Below are positions 1 to 13,000 of a stretch of 64,000 nt of DNA, piece after piece. The position numbers and the translations under genes were made by a program. The stretch comes from JAFMDF01 sp965222705 (GTDB lineage Bacteria > Bacteroidota > Bacteroidia > Chitinophagales > Saprospiraceae). The notes under the pieces are model-generated. The model ran no database searches and was not told where the DNA came from. It saw only the letters and a list, made by a program, of their open reading frames with translations. The stretch covers positions 201,360 to 265,359 of the forward strand of contig CBDCUO010000021.1 in assembly GCA_965222705.1 (NCBI GenBank). The letters are read 5' to 3'. Positions within the stretch are counted from its first letter, which is position 1. Each line of letters begins with the position of its first letter.

Positions 1-1755
1 ATCACTAAAAAAGCAATCTTGAAGGTAGTGGATGATACTGCTCCAGTAGTAGATTGTTTGGGCATTAGTGTGAGCGTTAGCTGTACAGATGATTTAAATA
101 GTGTACCACAGCCGAGTGTGGCAGATGCTTGTACACCAACTGACCAAATCAACCTGACTTTTACAGATAATACAGACAATTTGGATCCATGTGGAGATCA
201 AGGATTCGTAATTAGAACCTGGATTGCAACAGACGAGTGTGGCAATACTGCTACTTGCGAGCAAGTCATTACAATTATTAATATGCCACCTGTATTGGAT
301 TGTAGTGCTATTGCGGATATTACAATCGGTTGTGATGAGGATATTAATACGACTCCAGGCCCAAGCGTGACCGATGATTGTACCCCTGTTGATCAAATTC
401 AATTGACATCTAACGATGATACTTCTAACTTAGACCCCTGCGGAGACCAAGGCTTTGTGATTAGAACCTGGACGGCAACCGACCTTTGCGGCAATACAGC
501 AACTTGTACGCAGGTTATTACGATCACAAATGAAGCACCTGTATTGGATTGTAGTGCTATTGCGGATATTACAATCGGTTGTGATGAGGATATTAATACG
601 ACTCCAGGCCCAAGCGTGACCGATGATTGTACCCCTGTTGATCAAATTCAATTGACATCTAACGATGATACTTCTAACTTAGACCCCTGCGGAGACCAAG
701 GCTTTGTGATTAGAACCTGGACGGCAACCGACCTTTGCGGCAATACAGCAACTTGTACGCAGGTTATTACGATCACAAATGAAGCACCTGTATTGGATTG
801 TAGTGCTATTGCGGATATTACAATCGGTTGTGATGAAGATATTAATACGACGCCACGCCCAATCGTGACCGATGACTGTACCCCCGTTGATCAGATTCAA
901 TTGACATCTAACGATGATACTTCTAACTTAGACCCCTGTGGAGACCAAGGCTTTGTAATTAGAACCTGGACGGCAACCGACGAGTGTGGTAATACCGCTA
1001 CTTGTACGCAGGTTATTACGATCACAAATGAAGCACCTGTATTGGATTGCGCTGCCATAGCCGACATTACAATCGGCTGCGATGAAGATATTAATGCCGT
1101 GCCACAGCCAATCGTGACCGATGACTGTACCCCCGTTGATCAGATTCAATTGACATCTAACGATGATACTTCTAACTTAGACCCCTGTGGCGAACAAGGC
1201 TTTGTAATTAGAACGTGGACGGCAACAGACGATTGTGGCAATACCGCTACTTGCCAGCAGGTTATTACGATCACGAATGAAGCACCTGTATTGGACTGTG
1301 CGGCTATTGCGGATATTACAATCGGTTGTGATGAAGATATTAATACGACGCCAGGCCCAATCGTGACCGATGACTGTACCCCCGTTGATCAGATTCAATT
1401 GACATCTAACGATGATACTTCTAACTTAGACCCCTGTGGCGAACAAGGCTTTGTAATTAGAACGTGGACGGCAACAGACGATTGTGGCAATACCGCTACT
1501 TGCCAGCAGGTTATTACGATCACGAATGAAGCACCTGTATTGGACTGTGCGGCTATTGCGGATATTACAATCGGTTGTGATGAAGATATTAATACGACGC
1601 CACAACCAAGCGTGACCGATGACTGTACCCCCGTTGATCAGATTCAATTGACATCTAACGATGATACTTCTAATTTAGACCCCTGTGGTGACCAAGGCTT
1701 TGTAATTAGAACGTGGACGGCAACCGACGGATGTGGTAATACCGCTACCTGTTAA
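1..1755 (+). CDS. Giant T9SS adhesin, upstream fragment (5' end outside window, ends at frameshift)
   Basis: The reading frame is open from base 1, so the true start lies upstream of the window. The TTG at 19 is not a credible start because repeat sequence already precedes it in frame. It encodes one diverged unit and then six near-identical 83-residue units, each with six Cys and a core reading TWTATD.CGNTATC. The frame ends in TAA at 1753-1755. Comparison with sister units (for example around 2488-2510) shows that ten bases, acgcaaagaa, are missing between 1752 and 1753. Without that deletion the frame runs directly into the large downstream frame. This is therefore the N-terminal side of the same protein and not a separate gene. 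Its role is inferred to be a surface adhesin or rod. Confidence 0.85.
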   Translation: MTKKAILKVVDDTAPVVDCLGISVSVSCTDDLNSVPQPSVADACTPTDQINLTFTDNTDNLDPCGDQGFVIRTWIATDECGNTATCEQVITIINMPPVLDCSAIADITIGCDEDINTTPGPSVTDDCTPVDQIQLTSNDDTSNLDPCGDQGFVIRTWTATDLCGNTATCTQVITITNEAPVLDCSAIADITIGCDEDINTTPGPSVTDDCTPVDQIQLTSNDDTSNLDPCGDQGFVIRTWTATDLCGNTATCTQVITITNEAPVLDCSAIADITIGCDEDINTTPRPIVTDDCTPVDQIQLTSNDDTSNLDPCGDQGFVIRTWTATDECGNTATCTQVITITNEAPVLDCAAIADITIGCDEDINAVPQPIVTDDCTPVDQIQLTSNDDTSNLDPCGEQGFVIRTWTATDDCGNTATCQQVITITNEAPVLDCAAIADITIGCDEDINTTPGPIVTDDCTPVDQIQLTSNDDTSNLDPCGEQGFVIRTWTATDDCGNTATCQQVITITNEAPVLDCAAIADITIGCDEDINTTPQPSVTDDCTPVDQIQLTSNDDTSNLDPCGDQGFVIRTWTATDGCGNTATC

Positions 1756-4025
1756 CTATTAGGAATGAAGCACCTGTATTGGATTGTAGTGCTATAGCCG
1801 ATATTACAATCGGTTGTGATGAAGATATTAATGCCACGCCAGGCCCAAGTGTGACAGATGACTGTACCCCCGTTGGTCAGATTCAATTGACATCTAACGA
1901 TGATACTTCTAATTTAGACCCCTGTGGCGACCAAGGCTTTGTAATTAGAACCTGGACGGCAACCGACGGATGTGGTAATACCGCTACCTGTACGCAAAGA
2001 ATAACCATTAGGAATGACGCACCTGTATTGGATTGCGCTGCCATAGCCGATATTACAATCGGTTGTGATGAAGATATTAATGCCACGCCACGCCCAATCG
2101 TGACCGATGATTGTACCCCCGTTGGTCAGATTCAATTGACATCTAACGATGATACTTCTAACTTAGACCCCTGTGGCGAACAAGGCTTTGTAATTAGAAC
2201 GTGGACGGCAACAGACGAGTGTGGCAATACCGCTACCTGTACGCAAAGAATAACCATTAGGAATGAAGCACCTGTTTTGGACTGTGCGGCTATAGCCGAT
2301 ATTACAATCGGTTGTGATGAAGATATTAATGCCACGCCACAACCAAGCGTGACCGATGACTGTACCCCCGTTGATCAGATTCAATTGACATCTAACGATG
2401 ATACTTCTAATTTAGACCCCTGTGGTGACCAAGGCTTTGTAATTAGAACCTGGACGGCAACAGACGGATGTGGTAATACCGCTACCTGTACGCAAAGAAT
2501 AACTATTAGGAATGAAGCACCTGTATTGGATTGTAGTGCTATAGCCGATATTACAATCGGTTGTGATGAAGATATTAATGCCACGCCAGGCCCAAGTGTG
2601 ACAGATGATTGTACCCCCGTTGGTCAGATTCAATTGACTTCTAACGATGATACTTCTAATTTAGACCCCTGCGGAGACCAAGGCTTTGTGATTAGAACCT
2701 GGACGGCAACAGACGAGTGTGGTAATACTGCTACTTGCGAGCAAGTCATTACAATTATTAATATGCCACCTGTTTTGGACTGTGCGGCTATTGCGGATAT
2801 TACAATCGGTTGTGATGAAGATATTAATGCCACGCCACAACCAAGCGTGACCGATGACTGTACCCCAAGCGATCAAATTACCTTAAGGTCTAACGATGAT
2901 ACTTCTAACTTAGACCCCTGTGGTGAACAAGGCTTTGTAATTAGAACGTGGACGGCAACCGACGGATGTGGTAATACCGCTACCTGTACGCAAAGAATAA
3001 CTATTAGGAATGAAGCACCTGTATTGGATTGTAGTGCTATAGCCGATATTACAATCGGTTGTGATGAAGATATTAATGCCACGCCAGGCCCAAGTGTGAC
3101 AGATGACTGTACCCCCGTTGGTCAGATTCAATTGACATCTAACGATGATACTTCTAATTTAGACCCCTGTGGCGACCAAGGCTTTGTAATTAGAACCTGG
3201 ACGGCAACCGACGGATGTGGCAATACTGCTACTTGCGAGCAAGTCATTACAATTATTAATATGCCACCTGTATTGGATTGCGCTGCCATAGCCGATATTA
3301 CAATCGGTTGTGATGAAGATATTAATGCCGTGCCACAGCCAAGCGTGACCGATGACTGCACCCCCGTTGGTCAGATTCAATTGACATCTAACGATGATAC
3401 TTCTAATTTAGACCCCTGTGGTGACCAAGGCTTTGTGATTAGAACCTGGACGGCAACCGACGGATGTGGTAATACCGCCACTTGTACGCAAAGAATAACC
3501 ATTAGGAATGACGCACCTGTATTGGATTGCGCTGCCATAGCCGATATTACAATCGGTTGTGATGAAGATATTAATACGACGCCAGGCCCAAGTGTGACAG
3601 ATGACTGTACCCCCGTTGATCAGATTCAATTGACATCTAACGATGATACTTCTAATTTAGACCCCTGTGGCGAACAAGGATTTGTAATTAGAACCTGGAC
3701 GGCAACCGACGAATGTGGTAATACCGCTACTTGTACGCAGGTTATTACGATAATTAATAATCCGCCCGTATTAGATTGCGCTGCCATAGCCGATATTACA
3801 ATCGGTTGTGATGAAGATATTAATACGACGCCAGGCCCAAGTGTGACCGATGACTGTACCCCCGTTGATCAGATTCAATTGACATCTAACGATGATACTT
3901 CTAATTTAGACCCCTGTGGCGAACAAGGATTTGTAATTAGAACCTGGACGGCAACGGACGAGTGTGGCAATACCGCTACTTGTACGCAAAGAATAACTAT
4001 TAGGAATGAAGCACCCGTATTGGAC
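301..4025 (+). repeat. Tandem array of fifteen 249-bp (83-residue) units
   Basis: Unit starts fall at 301, 550, 799, 1048, 1297, 1546, 1785, 2034, 2283, 2532, 2781, 3030, 3279, 3528 and 3777. The spacing is exactly 249 bp except for one step of 239 bp (1546 to 1785), which marks the 10-bp deletion. Units 301-549 and 550-798 are identical at every base I compared. Each unit has six Cys and the motif IGCDEDIN. Diverged units continue at 4026, 4275 and 4521. The linker between units occurs in several versions (TITNEAP, TIRNEAP/NDAP, TIINMPP, TIINNPP) that are shuffled among units, as expected from unequal crossing-over or gene conversion. Confidence 0.95.
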
Positions 4026-7000
4026 TGTGCGGCTATTGCGGATATTACAGTAAGTTGCGCAGCTGATTTAACTGCGACGCCACAGCCAACTGTTACTGAT
4101 GATTGTACCCCAAGCGATCAAATTAGTGTAACTTCAACAGATGATATTTCCAATCTGGATGATTGTAGCGATCAGGGTTTTATCATTAGAACCTTTACCG
4201 CGACCGATGAGTGTGGTAATACCACTACTTGCCAGCAGATTATTACGATCACGAATGAAGCACCTGTATTGGATTGTTCTGGTCTGGATGTTACAATTAG
4301 CTGTGCAGAAGATATCAATAGTCAGCCCCAGCCAGGCGTAACAGATGATTGTACACCAGCTAATCAGATTACCTTGACTTCTAGAGATAATACGGATGGT
4401 TTGGATGATTGCGGCGAACAAGGCTTTATTATAAGAACTTGGACGGCAACAGATGCTTGCGGACTAAGTACCACTTGCGACCAAATTATTACCATAATCA
4501 ATAACCCTCCTGTGCTGGATTGTACAGGTTTGGATATTACCATTGAATGTGATGATTCAAGAGAGCTTGCAGCAATTGGTCAGCCGGTTGTTACAGATGA
4601 TTGTAGCAATCCATCAGAAATAGAGTTGACCTTTATAGATGATGAAAATAGTTTCAATGGCTGCGAAGGGGTAATTATCCGGACCTTTACAGCGACAGAT
4701 GAGTGTGGTAATACGGCTATTTGCACACAAAGGATAACTATTCAGGACATTACGATGCCAGTATTAGCTAACATTCCAACGGATATAACGGTAGAATGTG
4801 ATGTTATTCCACAAGTGCCGATCAATATTACAGCGACGGATAATTGCGATAATGATGTAAATATTGATTTTACTGAAAATACTACGCAGGGCACTTGCCC
4901 AGATAATTATACGCTAACCCGTACTTGGACGGCAACCGATAATTGCAATAATTCAACTCAAGGCATTCAAGTCATTACTGTACAGGATGTTACACCACCA
5001 GTATTGACCAATGTTCCTTTGGATGCAACCGTTGAATGTAATGAAATTCCTGAACCACCTGCAAATGTGACAGCGACGGATAATTGTGATTCAGAAGCAA
5101 CTATTGAATTCAGTGAAGAAAGGACAGATGGTATATGCCGGGACGCTTATATGCTTACCCGTACTTGGACGGCTACGGATAACTGTGGCAATAGCACACA
5201 AGGCATTCAGGTAATAACCATTCGGGATAGCACAGACCCTGTATTGGCAAATATTCCCGTAGATGTAACGGTAGATTGTGATGCGATTCCGGCAGAGCCA
5301 ACCAATATTACAGCGACGGATAATTGCGATGATATAGTAGAAATTACTTTAGAAGAAGCAAGAAATGACGGAGATTGTGAAGATCGCTATGCCTTAATCC
5401 GTACTTGGACGGCAACAGATAATTGTGGTAACACTGCTAGCGACCAACAAGTGATTACAGTATTGGATAGAGAAGCCCCAGTATTAGCTAACATCCCAAT
5501 AGATATAACTGTGGAGTGCGATGCCGTTCCCGACCAGCCGACAAATGTTAATGCAACGGATAACTGCGATACAGAGGTAACCATTGGGTTAAGTGAAGCA
5601 AGAAATGATGGAGGTTGTGAGGATGAATACACCTTGACTCGTACCTGGACGGCGACGGATAATTGTGGCAATAGCACACAGGAGGTGCAGGTAATTACGG
5701 TTATTGATGATACTGCTCCTGTATTAGCTAATATACCTGTAGATGCTACGGTAGAATGTAGTGAAGTACCAACTGCCGTTCAGCCAACAGCGACAGACAA
5801 CTGCGATTTAGATGTTACCATTGAGTTAAGTGAAGCAAAGAATGATGGAGATTGTGAAGATCGCTATACCTTAATCCGTACTTGGACGGCAACAGATAAT
5901 TGTGGTAATTCTACCCAAAGCACTCAAGTTTTGACAGTTATTGATAATACTGCCCCTGTATTAGCTAATGTACCTGTAGATGCTACGGTAGAATGTAGTG
6001 AAGTACCGATTGCCGTTCAGCCAACAGCGACAGACAACTGCGATACAGAGGTAACCATTGAGTTAAGTGAAGCAAAGAATGATGGAGATTGTGAAGATCG
6101 TTATACCTTAATCCGTACCTGGACGGCGACGGATAATTGTGGCAATAGCACACAAGAGGTGCAGGTAATTACGGTTATTGATAATACTGCCCCTGTGTTA
6201 ACGAATGTACCAACAGATATAACTGTGGAGTGCGATGTCATTCCCGACCAGCCGACAAATGTTAATGCAACGGACAACTGCGATACAGATGTTACTATTG
6301 GGTTAAGTGAAGCAAGAAATGATGGGGATTGTCCGGATAGCTATATTTTAACCAGAACGTGGACGGCAACCGATAATTGTGGCAATAGCATACAGGAGGT
6401 GCAAGTAATTACGGTTATTGATAATACTGCTCCTGTGTTAACGAATGTACCAACAGATGTAACTGCAGAGTGCGATGCCATTCCCGAACCCCCGACCAAT
6501 ATCAGCGCGACGGATAATTGCGATAATAATGTAGATATTGATTATAATGAAGAAAGAACTAATGGTATTTGCGAAGACACTTATACGCTAACCCGTACTT
6601 GGACGGCAACAGATAACTGCGGCAATAGCACACAGGGTATTCAGGTAATAACCGTTCAGGATGTCACGGCGCCTATTTTACAAAATATGCCAAATGATGC
6701 TACTGTAGAATGCGATGAAGCTATTCCTGCGCCCCCAGTTGTAACAGCGACAGACAATTGTGATAGTGAAGCGACCGTCATGTTTAGCGAAACGGTCCAG
6801 CAGGGTGAATGCCTAGAAGCCTATGATTTAATCAGGACTTGGACTGCGACCGATAATTGTGGCAATAGCACTTCTGCTACGCAAGTCATTTCAGTTGGTG
6901 ATTCCAATCCTCCGGAATTGGAAGGCGCCCCTAGTGACTTAACTGTAGAATGCGATGAAGTGCCGGCTCCAGCAGATGTTGTCTCTAGTGATGCCTGTGA

Positions 7001-10000
7001 TTCAAATATTGAAGTAATATTTGATGAAACGAGAATAGCAGGTGCCTGTGAAGATGCCTATACCCTAACTCGTACTTGGACGGCAACTGATAATTGTGGC
7101 AATAGCAATTCTGTCATCCAAACCATAACAGTTATTGATAATACAGCTCCTGAATTGCAAAATACCCCCGCAGATATAACAGCAGAATGTGATGCGATTC
7201 CAGAAGTGCCAGCTAACATTACAGCTATAGATAATTGTGATACAGAAGTATCCATTAGCTTTAATGAACAGATAACAGATGGCATCTGTGAAAATGCTTA
7301 TACAATAACGCGTACCTGGACAGCTGAAGATAATTGTGGTAATAGCACTTCCGGACAACAAGTTATCACGATTCAAGATATCACAGCTCCGGTAATTGCC
7401 AATATTCCAGCAGATATTACGCTGGGCTGTAATGACCCAATTCCAGATGGAGTAGCAGGGGTGACTGCAACAGATAACTGCGATGATAATGTAGCAATTA
7501 CAGTAGAAAATGTTAGCCAGGATGGACAAGATTGTGTAGCGAATGGTTCTATTTTTAGAACTTTTACCGCCACTGATAATTGTGGTAACACCGCCACTGG
7601 TGTACAAGTAATCGTTATTTTGGATGATACAAATCCCGTTTTGATAGGTGTTCCGACTGATGTAACAGTAGAGTGTGATGATATCCCCGATGCAGGACAA
7701 CCTACTGCTACAGATGATTGCGATAATGAGGTAAGCATTTTATTAGAAGAAACAATAACAGAAGGACCTTGCGAAGACACTTATATCCTGACGCGTACTT
7801 GGACAGCAACAGATGAGTGTGGCAATAGTGCGCAAGGCGTTCAAGTGATTAATGTAGAGGACACGACCCCCCCAATATTAGCGGGTGTGCCAGCTAATAT
7901 TACAGCGAGTTGTGGAGAAGACATAGGAAATGGAACTACTATAAACGTCACAGCAACAGATAATTGTGATGTTAATGTTGAAATTAGCTTCAGTGAAATT
8001 TCGAATATTGGAGAAGAAGGTTGTGCTGGTACATCAAGAATTACTCGCACCTGGACAGCCACGGATAACTGCGGTAATACAACTTCAGCAACACAAATTA
8101 TCTCTATTACCGATGATGTAGCTCCTGTAATTAGTAATGTACCCGCAGATGAGACCGTAGAATGTGATGCCATTCTTGATGCACCAACTCCAACAGTGAC
8201 GGACGATTGCGATCCAAACCCAAGTTTATCTCTAGAAGAAATTAGAACAGATGGTACTTGCGAAGACAGCTATATTTTAACTAGAACGTGGACGGCTATC
8301 GATGCTTGTGGAAATTCCACTACAGTTGCTCAGATAGTCCATGTGGACGATACTACTCCGCCTGCATTATCAGCTATTCCAGCAGATATTACGTTAAGTT
8401 GTACAGATGCTATTCCTGAAGGAACTAATGCAGTAACCGCAACAGATAATTGTGATACCAATGTAGATATTACGATCAATGACGTTGCCAATACCGATAC
8501 AGGTTGTTCAGGAACAGGTTCTATCGTTAGGACTTTTACAGCGACCGATAATTGTGGCAACACAGCTGTAGGCACACAAGTGATTGTTATTCAAGATGAT
8601 ACAGTACCAGAATTGACCGACATTCCAGCTGACCAGACAGTAGAATGTGATGCCATTCTTGATGCACCAAATGTTACAGCGACTGACATTTGCGATAATG
8701 ATGTAGCGGTCTTACTGGAAGAGGTGAGAACAGATGGCAATTGTCCGGATAGCTATATTTTAACTAGAACGTGGACGGCCACGGATGATTGTGGCAATAG
8801 CACACAAGGCGTTCAGGTAATTAATGTAGAGGATACAACACCTCCTGTGTTAGCAGGTATTCCAGCAGATCAAAGAGCAGGTTGTAACGAAGAATTACCG
8901 ACTCCAACTGAAGCGAACGTGACGGCTACGGATAATTGTGATACCAATGTAGAAATCACCTTTGAAGAAACCGTAGAAAATGGTACAGGCGATTGTGCGG
9001 GTGAACAAGTTATTATTCGCACTTGGATAGCAACCGATAATTGTGGAAATACCACCTCTGGTGTTCAAAGAATTTCTTTGGATGATAACACGCCCCCGAT
9101 TATTGCCAATGTTCCAGCCAATGTTGCCGTAGAATGTGATGCCATACCAATAGCACCGACTTTAACCGCAACGGATGATTGTGATGAAAATGTAGAAGTC
9201 ACTTTTGAAGAAATCAGAACAGACGGTAACTGTGAAGACAGTTATATTTTGACAAGGACCTGGACAGCGACCGATGATTGTGGCAATAGTACACAAGGTG
9301 TTCAGGTAGTTAATGTGGAGGACACGACCCCACCTGTATTAAGTGGCATTCCTACTGACATTGAAGGAGAATGTACTACGGGTGCAGGTGATCCACCAAC
9401 AAATATTACGGCTACGGACAATTGCGATACCGATGTAGAAATTACTTTTGAGGAAACTACTGAAGTTGGTGAAGGAGGCTGTGCTGCTAATGCAGTGGTC
9501 ATTAGAACTTGGACGGCAACCGATAACTGTGGCAATAGTACTTCTGGCATACAGAGAATCTCTATCTCTGATGATACGTCTCCAGTGTTGGCTAATATTC
9601 CAACTGATGTAACAGTAGAGTGTGATGCAGTGCCCGAACCTGCTACTCCTAATGCAGTAGATGATTGTGATGCCAATCCAGTTATTACTATAGATGAAAT
9701 TCGAACAGACGGCAATTGTACAGATAGCTATATTTTAACAAGAACGTGGACGGCAACCGATGCTTGCGGTAATACTACTCAAGGAACTCAAATAATAGTA
9801 GTCAATGACACACAAGAACCTATATTAAGTACCATTCCAGCAGATATTACAATTGGTTGTAATGAAAACATTCCTGCTGCCGCCGCGGTTACGGCTACAG
9901 ATAATTGCGATACAGATGTAGAAATTGTGGTGGACGAAGTAGAAAATCAAGACCAGGGCTGCGTATTGAGCAAAACCATTGTTCGTACTTGGACGGCAAC

Positions 10001-13000
10001 AGATAACTGCGGCAATAGCATCTCTGCTCAACAAGTTATTGTCGTTCAAGATATTACAAGTCCTGTGTTAGCAGACATTCCAGCAGATGTTACAGTAGAG
10101 TGTGATGCAGTACCTACTGCGCCAACTTTAATAGCCACAGATGATTGTGATGCTAATGTATCTGTTGCGATAGAAGAAACTCGAACAGACGGCAATTGCA
10201 CAGATAGCTATATTTTAACAAGAACGTGGACGGCAACCGATGCTTGCGGTAATACTACTCAAGGAACGCAGATTATTACAGTGGAGGATACTACTCCACC
10301 TGTATTAAGTGGTATTCCGGCTGATATGCAAGGTATATGTGGCGAAGCATTACCAGATGCAGGTATTGCTAATGTAACAGCGACCGATAATTGTGATTCA
10401 GATGTGGAAATAATAATGACAGAAACCGTAGAGCAAGGAACAGGGGCATGTGCAGGAGAGGAGATTATTGTCAGGACTTGGACGGCGACCGACAATTGCG
10501 GTAACGCCACTTCTGGTGTTCAAAGAATTTCTTTAAATGATAATACACCCCCGGTTATTGCCGATGTTCCAGCAGATGTTACAGTAGAGTGTGATGCAGT
10601 ACCAACAGTTCCAACTTTGATAGCCACAGATGACTGTGATGAAAACGTAACGGTCATTTTTGAAGAGGCTCGAGCGGACGGTGCTTGTGTAGATAACTAT
10701 ATTTTAACCCGAACTTGGACTGCTACTGATGATTGTGGAAATAGCACGCAAGGCATTCAGGTGATTAATGTGGAGGATACCACGTCTCCAGTATTGAGCG
10801 GTATTCCTGCCGATGTTGAAGGGGACTGTGCAGAGGGTGCAGGGGATCCCTCTACAGGCATTACGGCTACGGACAATTGCGATAGCAATGTAGAAATTAC
10901 CTTTACAGAAGTAACAGAATCAGGAGAATCAACGGAAGGTTGTGCAGCTAATACGGTTATTATTAGAACTTGGATTGCTACGGATAACTGTGGTAACACG
11001 GCAATGGGAATGCAAAGAGTATCCATTACCGATGACAAAGCACCTGTATTGGCTGATATTCCGACAGATGTCACTGTAGAGTGTGATGATATACCAGATG
11101 CGACTACCCCAACAGTTACAGATAATTGTGATGCTGTTCCAGTTATTACAATGAATGAAGAAATAATAGATGGCAACTGTGCAGATAGTTATATTTTAAC
11201 CCGAACTTGGACTGCCACCGATGCTTGTGGAAATACGGCTCAAGGAACACAAGTAATCGTAGTCAATGATACACAGGAGCCAGTCTTAAGTCAAATTCCT
11301 GCTGATGTAACAATTGCTTGTGATGAAAACATTCCTACTGCCAATGCAGTAACTGCAACAGATAATTGTGATATCAATGTAGATATTGAAGTTGATGAAG
11401 TAGAAAATATAGAGGATCCAAATTGTCCATTAAATAGAACCATTATCAGAACCTGGACAGCAACGGATAATTGCGGTAACACGGCAATGGGTACACAAGT
11501 CATTGTTATTCAGGATGTAGTGGCACCTGAATTAGTGGATGCACCTGTTGACCAAACCGTAGAATGCGACGCCATACCTGTTGCACCAACATTAACTGCA
11601 ACGGATATTTGTGATAATAATGTGTCCGTTACGATGGAAGAAACTAAAACGGATGGTCCTTGTGTAGATAGCTACACTTTAACCCGAACCTGGACGGCGA
11701 CTGACGCTTGCGGCAATACAACAAGCATTCAACAAATCATTACGGTTGATGATATTACACCTCCTGTTCTGATAGGTGTGCCAGCAGATATGGAGGCATC
11801 ATGTGGCGAAGCGATGCCCGATGCGGGTGCTGCAAATGTGACGGCAATGGATAATTGTGATGAGGATGTAGAAGTCGTACTGACAGAAACCGTAGAGCAG
11901 GGAACAGGGGCGTGTGCAGGAGAAGAGGTCATTATCAGGACTTGGACCGCCACCGATAATTGTGGTAACACCGCAATCGCTCAACAAAGAATTTCCAATA
12001 CAGACAATACACCTCCAGTCATTGCTAATGTGCCAACTGACATTACCGTAGAATGTGATGTTGTACCAACTTCTCCGACTTTGGCAGCGACCGATAATTG
12101 TGACCCTAATCCAGTACTGGACTTTACAGAAGTTAGAACAGATGGCGATTGTGCAGATAGTTATATTTTAACCCGAACTTGGACCGCGACCGATGACTGT
12201 GGCAATAGTACACATGCCATTCAAATAATCAATGTAGATGATACCAGACCTCCGGTACTTAGTGATACTCCGGTGGATATAACTATCGGATGTGGTGAAA
12301 CTATTCCTGAGTCCACTACGGTGCAGGCAACGGATAACTGTGATACCAATGTAGAAGTGACCTTAGAAGAAGTGCGAACAGATGGCGATTGCGAGTTTAA
12401 TTATATATTATTAAGAACCTTTACTGCAACCGATAATTGTGGGAATACGGCAACAGCTCAACAAATTGTTACGGTTAGTGATATCTTTGAACCAATATTG
12501 ACAGGCATTCCAGCTGACCAAACTGTTGAGTGTAATAACATTCCACCTGTAGCGCAACCTACAGCAACGGATGACTGCGATGTTAATGTAGCAATTACTT
12601 TTGAAGAAACAAGAGACAATGGTGCTTGCGAAGATGCTTATGCTTTGACTAGAGTTTGGACAGCAACGGATGAGTGTGGTAATAGCACCTCTAGCGTGCA
12701 AACAATTATTGTAGATGATACCATAGAGCCAGTTCTTAATGGTGTTCCAAGTGATGTAACCATTGATTTGGAAGCGGGACAATCCATACCAGAAGTAGCA
12801 CAACCCTCTGCAACGGATAATTGCGATGCCAATGTAGATATTGAGTTTGTAGAAATGGTAACTCCTAGCGAGGGCTGCGGAACTTCGATACTTAGAACCT
12901 GGACGGCGATGGATAATTGTGGGAATACGGCTTCTGCACAGCAAGTAATTAGCGTACTGGATGGCTTTCAGCCAATAATCAATCCACAAACCGTTGCTAT

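Noticed and set aside
1779..1781. TTG at 1779 as a true start of a separate 8490-residue protein
   Set aside because: It falls in the middle of a repeat unit with no signal peptide. Restoring ten bases joins it to the upstream frame.
430..3629. Series of 67-77-residue minus-strand reading frames spaced by 249 bp
   Set aside because: They are antisense shadows of the tandem repeat in the adhesin gene. Their regular spacing only mirrors the repeat unit, and the plus-strand frame has clear protein motifs.
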